Shown here in pieces: positions 20,080-28,642 of a DNA stretch of 64,000 bases. The notes beneath the pieces were generated by a model. That model saw only the letters and a program-made list of their open reading frames with translations. It did not search any database and was not told the origin of the DNA. The stretch's first letter is position 1. Every line of letters starts with the position of its first letter. The translations under genes were made by a program, and so were the position numbers. Origin of the DNA: Bradyrhizobium ottawaense. GTDB taxonomy: Bacteria > Pseudomonadota > Alphaproteobacteria > Rhizobiales > Xanthobacteraceae. The stretch is taken from the NCBI RefSeq assembly GCF_900099825.1, contig NZ_LT629693.1:1116001-1180000 (forward strand). The letters are read 5' to 3'.

Positions 20080-20517
20080 ATGACGGGATATCCTCGCATC
20101 CTCCTGGCGGTGGCACTGGCCGCTCTTCCCTGTTCGGCGAGTGCAGAGCTGCTCTTGCGGAAGGATGGCGTCGCTCTCGCGGTAACCACGCTTGCCGATC
20201 GGGTCGTCTTTTGTATCTCTGCGTCCGGCGACCAGAAAGTCTCGTCCGAATACGGGGTCGAATTCAGGTCCGCTGCCCGTGACGCCAGGTTTTGGCTGGA
20301 CGCCCTGCCCAAGGTCGTTACAGGGGCGCCCTATTACTTCGATCTTCCGCTGCGGATAGAGCTGAAGACGCGCGGCAGTGCGCGTGAACGGCACGTCGAT
20401 CTCAATCTTGGCGTTTGTTCGGCCGCAGCGAACGCCTGCCTGCCCGTTACATTCGAGGTCAGCACACCGATTGCTGCCCAGGACAAGCCCGCATCGGATT
20501 GCTCCGCACCCAACTGA
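20080..20517 (+). CDS. Exported hypothetical protein
   Basis: The 145-residue product has a signal peptide (PRILLAVALAALPCSASAE). The mature part is about 122 residues and looks beta-rich, with cysteines in VVFCIS, LGVCSAAANACLP and SDCSAPN, so periplasmic disulfides are likely. The layout HVDLNLGVCSAAANACLPVTFEV is loosely reminiscent of DsbD N-terminal or immunoglobulin-like periplasmic domains, but I cannot place it. The ATG at 20080 diverges from the frameshifted small gene by only about 70 bases. Confidence 0.7.
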   Translation: MTGYPRILLAVALAALPCSASAELLLRKDGVALAVTTLADRVVFCISASGDQKVSSEYGVEFRSAARDARFWLDALPKVVTGAPYYFDLPLRIELKTRGSARERHVDLNLGVCSAAANACLPVTFEVSTPIAAQDKPASDCSAPN

Positions 20518-20684
20518 TCGTGAGATGCGGACGTCGCCCGATCCGACCCGGATCCGCCAACTGCCAAGTTGAAACAGACTCCGCAAGCATCTTCCTGGCA
20601 CAAATCGCTAAATTTGAAAGCAATGCGCTAAGGCGCCTTTACGAAATCACCGTCAATCTGCAGCCTGTTTCAACGATTGCCTGA

Positions 20685-20779
20685 AGCCTGATCGGTTCTC
20701 AGAACCAGGCTCCGGTATCTTATTTCGACGCGTCCTGCTCGACGCAAACCGGTATCCATTTCGCTCGAAAACGTCATAG
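20685..20779. repeat. Dispersed repeat family A
   Basis: The stretch runs GCCTGATCGGTTCTCAGAAC, TTCGACGCGT, GCAAACCGGTATCCAT and TCGCTCGAAAACG, in the same order and orientation as 16065-16193. It lies just before the PilZ gene, in the 290-base gap that holds no gene. Confidence 0.65.
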
Positions 20780-20807
20780 CGATTGGGTCCAACGACGGAT
20801 GGTCATC

Positions 20808-21080
20808 ATGGCTGTTGATGAACTGCGGACAAAGACACAGCGCGAACCGCGACGCGAGATGAACAAGCGGCCGGCCTGGTTTACGCGCGATGACGGCATA
20901 ACGAGAGTTGAATGCTTCGTCCTGGACGTCTCGCCGGGCGGCGCCAAGATCATGACCGACGCCGCTATCGACGTCAGGGACAACTTCGTGATGGCTGTCA
21001 TGCCGGAGCGTCCGAAGCGCCAGTCCTGCGAGGTGGTCTGGCGCCGCGGCCGGACCTACGGCGTAAAATTCCTGAGCTGA
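20808..21080 (+). CDS. PilZ domain protein
   Basis: A 90-residue single-domain protein. The first motif REPRRE resembles the RxxxR cyclic-di-GMP-binding arm, and DVSPGGAKI matches the D/NxSxxG second motif. The C-terminal EVVWRRGRTYGVKFL is the usual last strand. PilZ proteins bind cyclic di-GMP and alter motility, polysaccharide production or development, although some copies do not bind the ligand. The start could also be the ATG three codons upstream (20799). No partner gene is adjacent. Confidence 0.8.
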   Translation: MAVDELRTKTQREPRREMNKRPAWFTRDDGITRVECFVLDVSPGGAKIMTDAAIDVRDNFVMAVMPERPKRQSCEVVWRRGRTYGVKFLS

Positions 21081-21152
21081 GACACCAGATCCCCTTGCTC
21101 AGCTGCGCGTCAGACCGGCTTTCGCCGCACATCGTGATGCGCGCCATTTGCG

Positions 21153-21371
21153 ATGGCATTTCGAAAAAGTCGCCTTGCTGCCTTGATGCCCGACGACTTG
21201 CCGGAACTTCGCCTGACGCCTGTCAAAGAATCGACACAGCCAAAATCTTCTAATCGACTCCGGTGCTGGTACGCTTTCGGAGTCGGTCGCTTGGACAAAC
21301 TATTCTTCGCCATCATGGCCGGCAGCCTGGTATTTCTTCTCGCCATGAGCGCATTCGTCATCAGCCTCTAG
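21153..21371 (+). CDS. Possible small membrane protein
   Basis: A 72-residue frame ends in a convincing membrane helix (LFFAIMAGSLVFLLAMSAFV) preceded by a short polar part. No clear ribosome site marks a start, and the true protein may be only the last ~26-60 residues. It has no recognised domain and converges with dnaE2 at a 34-base distance. This is a weak call based on the helix. Confidence 0.3.
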   Translation: MAFRKSRLAALMPDDLPELRLTPVKESTQPKSSNRLRCWYAFGVGRLDKLFFAIMAGSLVFLLAMSAFVISL

Positions 21372-21405
21372 GGCTGGTTCGACAAACTCCACGAAGCCAA
21401 TCAGC

Positions 21406-24400
21406 TCAATGAAAATCCCGGGATGGCGGCAGGATGCGAACGTTGCGCGGGTGGCGGATTTTCTGCGCGGGCGCATCGGGATGGTCGCGGCGGTCGCCGT
21501 TGAGAACTCCGTCGTTGAGGGAGCCGTCGTTGAGCGGCTCGATCAGCGCAGGACCGGCCGGCACCGCATGCTTGCGGATGAACGCATCGTCGGCGAACCC
21601 GATCAGATCGCCTGAACGGTCGAACATCCGCTGCGCCACCAGGTGCGTCACCTGTTCCGGACTGCTCTGGATATAGCCCTCGACCAGAATCAGGCGTGCG
21701 CCCATCACCTCCTTGCGATATTGCTCCATCACCTTGGGCCACACCACGATATTGGCGATGCCGGTTTCATCCTCCAGCGTCATGAAGACGACGCCCTTGG
21801 CGCTGCCCGGCCGCTGCCGCACCAGCACGACGCCGGCACAGCGGACCCGGCGACGATCGTTGCGATGGTTGATTTCGTTGCAGGCGACGACGCGCTCCTT
21901 CGCAAACATCGCCCGCAGGAATTCCATCGGATGACCTTTCAGCGACAGCCGCATCGTCTGATAATCGGCGACCACCTGCTCCGGCAGCGGCATCTCCGGC
22001 AATGGTTTTGCGTTCTCGTCGGGCTGCTCGCGCGCGACAGCGACCTCGAACAGCGGCAGCGGCACGTCATCGGGCAGCCGCCGCACCGCCCACAATGCGG
22101 CGCGGCGATCGAGCCCGATGGAACGAAACGCATCGGCATCCGCCAATAATATCAGCGCACGTTTCGGCAACGCGGTGTCGCGGGCGAAATCCTCCAACGA
22201 GGTGAAGGGACGGCGCGTGCGGGCGGCGACGATGCGATCGGCCCAGTCGTCGGCACTTTCATCGGGAGCCGTGCCCCGGAATAACGACTGGATGCGCTTC
22301 AGGCCCTCCTCATCCGGATCATTCCACCTGAAACCGTCGATCTGCCGAAACCCAAGCCGCACCGCGCAGTATTCATTGCTCCCCTGCTCCAGCGTGTTCT
22401 GCGCAAAGCTGTAGGACACATCGATCTCCCGCACCTCGACGCGATTGTCGCGGGCGTCGCCGACGATCTGCGCAGGCGCGTAAAATCCCATCGGCTGTGA
22501 ATTCAGCAAACCGCAGCAGAATGCGTCGGGATGATAGTGCTTCAGCCAGGACGAGATATAGACGAGCTGGGCAAAGCTCGCCGCGTGACTTTCCGGAAAG
22601 CCGTAGGAGCCAAAGCCTTTGATCTGGTTGAAGCAGTTTTTGGCGAATTCGGGATCGTAGCCGCGCGCGATCATGTTACCGATCATCTTGTCTTCGAACT
22701 TGCCGATGGTGCCGAGATTGCGGAATGTCGCCATCGAACGCCGCAAGCCGTTGGCTTCCTCCGAGGTGAATTTCGCCGCCTCGATGGCGATCCGCATTGC
22801 CTGCTCCTGGAACAGGGGCACGCCGAGCGTCTTGTGCAGCACGCGGCGCAGTTCATCCTTGTCGCCATGTTCCGGCGCTGGCGACGGATAGCTGACCTTG
22901 TCGATGCCGTTTCGCCGCCTGAGATACGGATGCACCATGTCGCCCTGGATCGGACCGGGACGCACGATCGCGACCTCGATGACGAGGTCGTAGAACGTGC
23001 GCGGCTTCAGCCGCGGCAGCATGTTCATCTGGGCGCGGCTTTCGACCTGGAACACGCCGAGCGATTCACCGCGGCACAGCATGTCATACACACGCTCGTC
23101 ATCCTGCCGGACGGTGGCGAGTTCCCAGCGCTCGCCCTTGTGGTCCGCGATCAGGTCAAAACATTTGCGGATGCAGGTCAGCATGCCCAGCGCCAGCACG
23201 TCGACCTTCATCATGTTGAGCGCGTCGACGTCGTCCTTGTCCCACTCGATGAAGGTGCGGTCGTCCATCGCGGCATTGCCGATCGGCACATAGGTATCGA
23301 GCCGGTCCTGGGTCAGCACATAGCCGCCGACATGCTGCGACAAGTGCCGGGGAAATTCGATCAGCTCGGTGGCAAGTTCAACCGCAAGCTCGACCATCGC
23401 ATTCGCCGGATCAAGCCCGGCCTGCCGGACCTGCATCTCGTTGAGGCCTTTGCCCCAGCTTCCCCACACGGTATCGGCCAGCGCGGCAGTCACGTCCTCC
23501 GTCAGCCCCAGCGCCTTGCCGACATCCCGGATCGCCGAGCGCGGCCGATAGTGGATGACGGTCGCAATGATCGCGGCGCGGTGGCGACCATAACGGCGGT
23601 AGACATATTGCATCACCTCCTCGCGCCGCGAATGCTCGAAATCGACGTCGATGTCGGGCGGCTCCAGCCGCTCCTTGGAAATGAAGCGCTCGAACAGGAG
23701 GTCGACCTTGGTCGGGTCGACCGAGGTAATGCCGAGCACATAGCAGACGGCGGAGTTTGCCGCCGAGCCCCTGCCCTGACAGAGGATGTTCTGGCTGCGC
23801 GCATAATGGACGATGTCATGCACGGTGAGAAAATAATGCGCGTATTTGAGTTCGGCGATGAGGGCGAGTTCCTTGCGCAAGGTGGCGCGCAAAGTGTCGT
23901 CGATCTTGCCGCCGAAATATTTTTCGACGCCAGCCCAGGTCAGATCTTCCAGATGACGTTGCGCGGTCTTGCCCGGCGGCACCGGCTCGTCCGGATACTG
24001 GTATTTGAGCTGGTCCATTGAAAAAGTGATCAGGCTGGCAAAACGCATGGTTTCCGCAATCGCGTCGGGGAGCTCGCGAAACAGCCGCGCCATTTCATGC
24101 GCCGGCTTGAGATGGCGCTCGGCATTGGCCTCCAGCCGTTTGCCAATCGCGTCGATGGTGGTCTTCTCGCGGATGCAGGTCAGCACATCCTGCAGCGGGC
24201 GGCGGGCGGGATGGTGGTACAGCACCTCGTTGGTGGCGAGCAGCGGCACTTTGGCCTTTGCTGCGAGATGATGCAGCCGCGCCAGCCGGCGCCTGTCGTC
24301 GCCGCGATAGAGCAGGCTCGCGGCGAGCCACACGCCATCGGCGGCAGAGCTCTTCAAGCGTGCCAGGATTTTTTCAGCACCCGTCGCATCGAAGCGATGC

Positions 24401-24822
24401 GGCAGCGTCAGCACCAGAAGCTGGCCCTCGGCAAACTCCAGCAGGTCATCGAGCCTCAGATGGCATTCGCCCTTTTCGATTTTCTTGATGTCGTCGCCGC
24501 GCTTGCCGCGGGTCAGCAACTGGCACAGCCGGCCGTAGGCGGCGCGATCGCGCGGATAAACCAGAATATCCGGCGTGCCATCGATGAAGACGATACGCGA
24601 ACCGATCAGAAGTTTTGGCTTGTTCTCGACTTCGGGATTGCCGAGTTCCTTGTAAGCCCGCACCACGCCGGACAGCGTGTTGTGATCGGCAATGCCGATC
24701 ACGGGAATGCCGAGCCGGCTCGCCTCATGCACATAGGCGCGCGGGTCCGAACCGCCGCGCAGGAACGAGAAATTGGTGGTGATGCCGATCTCGGCATACG
24801 GGATTTTCAAAGGTCCGTTCAT
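21406..24822 (-). CDS. dnaE2: Error-prone DNA polymerase III alpha subunit DnaE2 (ImuC)
   Basis: The product is 1138 residues. An N-terminal PHP domain begins EIGITTNFSFLRGGSDPRAY and GIADHNTLSGVV. The palm carries GRGSAANSAVCYVLGIT and the catalytic PDIDVDFEHSRR acids. YGFPESHAASFAQLVY follows, and a C-terminal OB domain includes GVVLVRQRPGSAKGVVFMTLEDETG. Shorter than replicative DnaE and with this ending, it matches DnaE2, the extending polymerase of the ImuA-ImuB-DnaE2 mutasome for damage bypass. Its ATG overlaps the imuB stop as ATGA, so translation is coupled. The cassette is expected to be induced by the SOS response. Confidence 0.96.
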   Translation of the reverse strand: MNGPLKIPYAEIGITTNFSFLRGGSDPRAYVHEASRLGIPVIGIADHNTLSGVVRAYKELGNPEVENKPKLLIGSRIVFIDGTPDILVYPRDRAAYGRLCQLLTRGKRGDDIKKIEKGECHLRLDDLLEFAEGQLLVLTLPHRFDATGAEKILARLKSSAADGVWLAASLLYRGDDRRRLARLHHLAAKAKVPLLATNEVLYHHPARRPLQDVLTCIREKTTIDAIGKRLEANAERHLKPAHEMARLFRELPDAIAETMRFASLITFSMDQLKYQYPDEPVPPGKTAQRHLEDLTWAGVEKYFGGKIDDTLRATLRKELALIAELKYAHYFLTVHDIVHYARSQNILCQGRGSAANSAVCYVLGITSVDPTKVDLLFERFISKERLEPPDIDVDFEHSRREEVMQYVYRRYGRHRAAIIATVIHYRPRSAIRDVGKALGLTEDVTAALADTVWGSWGKGLNEMQVRQAGLDPANAMVELAVELATELIEFPRHLSQHVGGYVLTQDRLDTYVPIGNAAMDDRTFIEWDKDDVDALNMMKVDVLALGMLTCIRKCFDLIADHKGERWELATVRQDDERVYDMLCRGESLGVFQVESRAQMNMLPRLKPRTFYDLVIEVAIVRPGPIQGDMVHPYLRRRNGIDKVSYPSPAPEHGDKDELRRVLHKTLGVPLFQEQAMRIAIEAAKFTSEEANGLRRSMATFRNLGTIGKFEDKMIGNMIARGYDPEFAKNCFNQIKGFGSYGFPESHAASFAQLVYISSWLKHYHPDAFCCGLLNSQPMGFYAPAQIVGDARDNRVEVREIDVSYSFAQNTLEQGSNEYCAVRLGFRQIDGFRWNDPDEEGLKRIQSLFRGTAPDESADDWADRIVAARTRRPFTSLEDFARDTALPKRALILLADADAFRSIGLDRRAALWAVRRLPDDVPLPLFEVAVAREQPDENAKPLPEMPLPEQVVADYQTMRLSLKGHPMEFLRAMFAKERVVACNEINHRNDRRRVRCAGVVLVRQRPGSAKGVVFMTLEDETGIANIVVWPKVMEQYRKEVMGARLILVEGYIQSSPEQVTHLVAQRMFDRSGDLIGFADDAFIRKHAVPAGPALIEPLNDGSLNDGVLNGDRRDHPDAPAQKIRHPRNVRILPPSRDFH

Positions 24823-26621
24823 GCGAACAGCCCGTGCACGAACCATTTTACCGGAACCGGTTCGCCTTCTTCGCCGGCCAGTTCGCTTTCATAGAGCCCA
24901 TCGCGAAAGATCCAGAACCGCAGGCCGGCTTCATCCTCGATGCGGAAATAATCCCGCGTCAGCCGCGCGCCGTTCTGCTTCCACCACTCCATGGCGATGC
25001 GTTCGGGACCCTCCACCCGCGCCACGGTGTGGGTGACGCGGCGCCAGGTGAATTGATGCGGCGGCCCGTCCGGCACGGTCGCAAACGGCACCTTGATCGG
25101 CTCCGGCCTTTCGAACAGCCGCAACGGCCGCAGCGGCGGCTCGCTCTCGATGCGTTCGGGCCACGTAGCCTGAATGGCTGCCGCCAGATGGTGCTGCGCC
25201 GGCACCGCCAGGACAGCGTGTTCCGGAATATGGGTGTCCTGCGGCAGATGCACGACGACGCGCTTGCCGCCGATGCGCGCAGCGATGCGGTCGATCAGGG
25301 CGGCGAGTTCGTCATTGTCATGGACCGACGCATCGAGGTCGCGCTGCTGCTGCACCATGATTTCGGTGCGGCTCGCGGACAGGCGAATGAGATCGAAACC
25401 GAAACCGGGATCGAGGGGATCGTTGAGCGCCTCGAGCCGTTCGCGAAACAGGCGGTCGATCACCTCGCGCTTCGTCACCGGGCGCCCGGTATCGACCGCG
25501 ATCGTGCGTACCGCGCCGTCGGTGCGGAAGAAGCTCGCTTCCAGCCGCCGCGCACCCTTGCCCTGTTTGTCCATCGCCGCGACCAGCATGGCTGCGAGCG
25601 CCGACAAGTTCATCGCGATCACGGTTTCGGTGGCGACCGGTTCGGGAAAGCGTTTCTCGACGATGTAATCCGGCAGCGGTTTGCGCGGACTGATCGGCGC
25701 ATCGCCCTGCCCCAGCGCATGCTCAAGGTGAGTAGTGAAAGCGGCGCCGAACCTTGCCGCGATCTCGTGGCGTGCGCGCGAGGCAACGTCGCCGATGGTC
25801 TTCAGCCCGGCGCGGCGAAGCCCGCCGGCGATGGCCTCGCCCGTACCGAGCGCGGTGACCGGCAGCGGCGCGACGGCTTTGGCCTCCTCGCCGTCGGCTA
25901 CGATTTTTCCCGACACGTGCCGCGTCAGGGTGCGCGCGCAAACCGAAGTCGAGGCGATCGCGGCGCTGACGGCAAAGCCCCGTTGTGTCAGCGCGCCGGT
26001 GACGGCCTGCAGCAGTGCTGCCTCGCCGCCGAACAGATGGGCGCAGCCGGTGATATCGAGGAACAGGCCATGCGGCGGATCGAGCGCCACCAGCGGCGTG
26101 AAGCGGTCGCACCAGTCGGCGATGTCGTCCAGTGTCTGGCGATCGGCGGCCTCGTCGGCGTCGAACACCGTCAATTCCGGACAGATCGCGCGGGCATTGG
26201 CGAGCGGCAGGCCGATTGAGAGGCCGGAGTGCGCAGCAAGATCGTCGAGGGCGTAGATTATCAGCGCGTTGCTTTGCTTTGCGATGACGACGTGGGGTGT
26301 CTCTTGCCTTACCTCTCCCGCTTGCGGGGGTCGAGACGAGCGAAGCTCGCTCTTAGGTCGGATCGCATCGAAAGATGCGATCCGGGTGGGGGAAGCTCTC
26401 TCCACACGCACAGTCTGACTCGCGGCGGCACCCCCACCCCAACCCTCCCCCGCAAGCGGGAGAGGGGGCGCACTGTTCGTTTTGTTAGAAATTGCCTCAC
26501 GCCGTTCGTTTGAAATCGTGAGCGTGAACTTGCGTTTGATGCGGTCGATGGGCAGGCGCGGCAGCCACAGGCTGAGGATACGCCGACGGTTCTCTGGCCG
26601 GTTCGCTGAAAAGGCACTCAT
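24819..26621 (-). CDS. imuB: ImuB, Y-family polymerase-like mutasome protein, with in-frame repeat insertion
   Basis: The 600-residue product begins RRILSLWLPRLPIDRIKRK and resumes family sequence at HVVIAKQSNALIIYALDD, GLPLANARAICPEL and DPPHGLFLDITGCAHLFGG. ImuB resembles Y-family polymerases but is thought to be catalytically inactive, binding the beta clamp and recruiting DnaE2 and ImuA. Residues of about 36-108 have no counterpart in the family as I know it. They are encoded by a 154-bp palindromic repeat plus flanks (PPLPLAGEGWGGG to RPPQAGEV). The frame is kept. The start at 26621 lies inside the end of imuA (125-base overlap); the stop overlaps dnaE2 as ATGA. Confidence 0.9.
   Translation of the reverse strand: MSAFSANRPENRRRILSLWLPRLPIDRIKRKFTLTISNERREAISNKTNSAPPLPLAGEGWGGGAAASQTVRVERASPTRIASFDAIRPKSELRSSRPPQAGEVRQETPHVVIAKQSNALIIYALDDLAAHSGLSIGLPLANARAICPELTVFDADEAADRQTLDDIADWCDRFTPLVALDPPHGLFLDITGCAHLFGGEAALLQAVTGALTQRGFAVSAAIASTSVCARTLTRHVSGKIVADGEEAKAVAPLPVTALGTGEAIAGGLRRAGLKTIGDVASRARHEIAARFGAAFTTHLEHALGQGDAPISPRKPLPDYIVEKRFPEPVATETVIAMNLSALAAMLVAAMDKQGKGARRLEASFFRTDGAVRTIAVDTGRPVTKREVIDRLFRERLEALNDPLDPGFGFDLIRLSASRTEIMVQQQRDLDASVHDNDELAALIDRIAARIGGKRVVVHLPQDTHIPEHAVLAVPAQHHLAAAIQATWPERIESEPPLRPLRLFERPEPIKVPFATVPDGPPHQFTWRRVTHTVARVEGPERIAMEWWKQNGARLTRDYFRIEDEAGLRFWIFRDGLYESELAGEEGEPVPVKWFVHGLFA
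26312..26465. repeat. 154-bp palindromic repeat inserted inside imuB
   Basis: Perfect 19-base terminal inverted repeats lie at 26312-26330 (starting CCTCTCCCGCTTGCGG) and 26447-26465 (ending CGCAAGCGGGAGAGG). Inside are a hairpin GGATCGCATC-GAAA-GATGCGATCC and the small palindrome GAGCGAAGCTCGCTC. No transposase is encoded. Such elements are normally intergenic. Here the minus strand is open throughout and reads through as part of ImuB. Confidence 0.9.
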
Positions 26622-27324
26622 CACATTTCCATTCCATGATCCACCGCCCGACCGGGCCATGACGGTTACGAACGAGTTGCGCGTCGAACACCGGCGCGCC
26701 CCATGCGTTCCAAGGCGCCGCAGGCATTGACGGCGCGCCCGGCGACGAATGCGCCGCACGCACGACCCATCTTGTTTCCGCGGTCGAAGGCTGCGGCGTA
26801 GCCGCCACCCGCAGCAGCAAGGCGGTGACGCCGGAGGTTTGCGCCGCCAAGTTAAGTTTGCGGCTGGCGACGAGATCGAGCTGCCGCGCCTCGCCCCAGA
26901 CTTCCAGCACGACGGCGCCGAGTGCGTCGCAGGCCAGCGCGTCGGCGGCGGTGCGCAACGCGGCATCGGCGTCCGCCGCACGCACCGTCACCAGCAGACG
27001 CGGATCGAGGCCGAGTTCGCGAACCCCGCTCATCGACAGCGCGCCGGATTCCAGTTCGGAAAAATCCTGCCGCACCCAGACCAGCGGCCGGCGCGGCGTC
27101 AGCCGCCCGGCGAGGCCGGCGATGAAGCCGGTGGCCGCCGCACTCTGGTGCCCCTCGGAAAACACCTCATGCACCGCAGCCATTGCGAGGCCGCCTTGCA
27201 GCGTCGCGTCGGCGCCGGCGTGACCTAGCGTTACCTTGTGATGCGCATAGGCATCACCGGGCGCCTCGATGCGCTCGATGCTGCCACGCAAACGCGCAAG
27301 CGTGCTGGTGCGTGCGGTGCTCAT
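26497..27324 (-). CDS. imuA: ImuA, RecA-like mutasome accessory protein
   Basis: The likely product is 275 residues from the ATG at 27324 (an in-frame ATG lies at 27339). It is a degenerate RecA/SulA-like protein with RLRGSIERIEAP, AVHEVFSEGHQSAAATGFIAGLAGRL, PLVWVRQDF and WGEARQLDLVASRKLNLAAQ, typical of alphaproteobacterial ImuA. The C-terminus after GPVGRWIMEWKCDECLFSEPA is long. It overlaps the start of imuB by about 125 bases, much more than usual. ImuA works with ImuB and DnaE2 in SOS mutagenesis. An SOS box lies about 65 bases upstream of the start. Confidence 0.9.
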   Translation of the reverse strand: MSTARTSTLARLRGSIERIEAPGDAYAHHKVTLGHAGADATLQGGLAMAAVHEVFSEGHQSAAATGFIAGLAGRLTPRRPLVWVRQDFSELESGALSMSGVRELGLDPRLLVTVRAADADAALRTAADALACDALGAVVLEVWGEARQLDLVASRKLNLAAQTSGVTALLLRVAATPQPSTAETRWVVRAAHSSPGAPSMPAAPWNAWGAPVFDAQLVRNRHGPVGRWIMEWKCDECLFSEPAREPSAYPQPVAAAPAHRPHQTQVHAHDFKRTA

Positions 27325-27388
27325 GCCCCGCTCCTTCAAGAATTTCGCCTTCGACGGTTCTTCGGATGAACCCGCGGCTGGCTCATTT

Positions 27389-27403
27389 GTTCATGGTATG
27401 TTC
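27389..27403. promoter_or_regulatory. LexA SOS box, GTTC-N7-GTTC
   Basis: GTTCATGGTATGTTC exactly fits the alphaproteobacterial LexA operator GTTC-N7-GTTC. It lies about 65 bases upstream of imuA and 131 bases upstream of the divergent DUF4130 gene. It should repress the imuA-imuB-dnaE2 operon until DNA damage, and may also act on the divergent gene. Confidence 0.88.
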
Positions 27404-27534
27404 TAATATAAAGCTAACAGGACCCGCGGAGTCAATGGGATTGGCGTCTCGGGAAATTCATCAATGGAATCAATATGGTGTGGATAGACATGTAGCTCGG
27501 CTGGAAATCCAGGAAGAAGTTCAAGAGGAAGCTG

Positions 27535-28197
27535 ATGCACCACATCACCCTCGGCAGCGAAACCGATTTCGACGGCTGGCGCAAAGCTGCCCGCGCGCTG
27601 GTCGTGAACCGGGTAAAATCGTCCGAGGTGATTTGGAGCGTGCGCGGCCATGCTGCCAAACCGGTCGAACCATCTGCAACGCCACTCAAACCTGTGCGCG
27701 ACACCTTCAAGGTGCCAGCCAGGTTCGTCGCGCTGGTGCAATCTGTGATCCTGCATCGCGACAACGAGCGCTTTGCCCTTCTCTATCGCCTGCTGTGGCG
27801 GTTGCGGACCAGACACGATCTGCTTGATATCGCGACCGATCCCGACGTTGCACTGGTGCATGCGATGGCGAAGGCCGTGCATCGCGACATGCAGAGGATG
27901 CAGGCCTCTCTCCGCTTCCGCGAAATCGGCCGCGAGCAGAAAGCGCACTACGTCGCCTGGTTCGAACCGGAACATCACATCGTCGTGGCTGCAGCACCCT
28001 TCTTCGCGCGCCGCTACGCCGACATGCCCTGGTCGATCCTGACGCCTGATATCTGCGCACATTGGAACGGCCATGCCGTCGCGGTGACACCGGGCATCGA
28101 CAAGACCGAGGACCCGAACCGGCTGGAAGAAATCTGGCGGCGCCACTCCGCCGACATTTTCAATCCCGCACGGCTGAAGACGCAAGGCTGCAGGTGA
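27535..28197 (+). CDS. DUF4130 (TIGR03915-type) DNA-metabolism protein, C-terminally truncated
   Basis: The 220-residue product matches the DUF4130 family, found alone or fused to UdgX uracil-DNA-binding proteins next to a radical SAM gene. Blocks include DFDGWRKAARAL, RFALLYRLLWRLR, DPDVALVHAMAKAVHRDMQRM, HYVAWFEPEHHIVVAAAPFF and WSILTPDICAHWNG. It stops right after FNPARLKTQGCR, where relatives continue with a conserved MP-K-YWRNLPEA tail. No UdgX domain or radical SAM partner is present. Upstream, an in-frame stop precedes MHH. It is either a remnant or a minimal version. It diverges from imuA across the SOS box, fitting a DNA-repair role. Confidence 0.75.
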   Translation: MHHITLGSETDFDGWRKAARALVVNRVKSSEVIWSVRGHAAKPVEPSATPLKPVRDTFKVPARFVALVQSVILHRDNERFALLYRLLWRLRTRHDLLDIATDPDVALVHAMAKAVHRDMQRMQASLRFREIGREQKAHYVAWFEPEHHIVVAAAPFFARRYADMPWSILTPDICAHWNGHAVAVTPGIDKTEDPNRLEEIWRRHSADIFNPARLKTQGCR

Positions 28198-28642
28198 AGG
28201 TCATCCAGGCCGGCGCGGAAATACCCACAGCCGCGATACGCAACCGTCTGCAACCGCCATGTCTCATGAAATATAACGGTGGGAAATTTGACAAATATAT
28301 GTACAACCTTTAATTGATAAACGAATATCGTATTCTTCAGGAATTTGGAACGTCCTGTTCACGCCATGACGTTCCGCTTCAGGCCGACGCGCTGCGCGGT
28401 GCTACCAGCCCCGGCGCCGTGCAGCGCGCGGTCTACTCTGCTCCCCTTCCCCATAATGCTGATCACACAGGCATTCGCTTGGCCGCGCGCCAATCGGCGA
28501 AGACGTGCGAAAAGAAGTCCGGCGAAAAATTGTGCAATGCGAGCCGGGCACGGAGCGCATTTCGCGCTGCAGCGCAACTGTCATCCAAACTTCAAATCCA
28601 TCAGTCAAAAAGTGCCCTCAACGTATAATAGAGGGCGTCAGA
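28198..28642. other. Intergenic, no gene seen
   Basis: This 445-base gap between the DUF4130 and phosphate-transporter genes contains an AT-rich patch at about 28265-28345, unlike the surrounding GC-rich DNA, and then ordinary GC-rich sequence. Short open frames lack family features or ribosome sites. It probably holds the phosphate-transporter promoter. A CTGTCAT half-site occurs at 28578 but has no good partner. Confidence 0.4.

Noticed and set aside
28578-28599. Possible Pho box before the phosphate transporter
   Set aside because: One CTGTCAT half-site is exact, but the second half at the expected spacing matches poorly.
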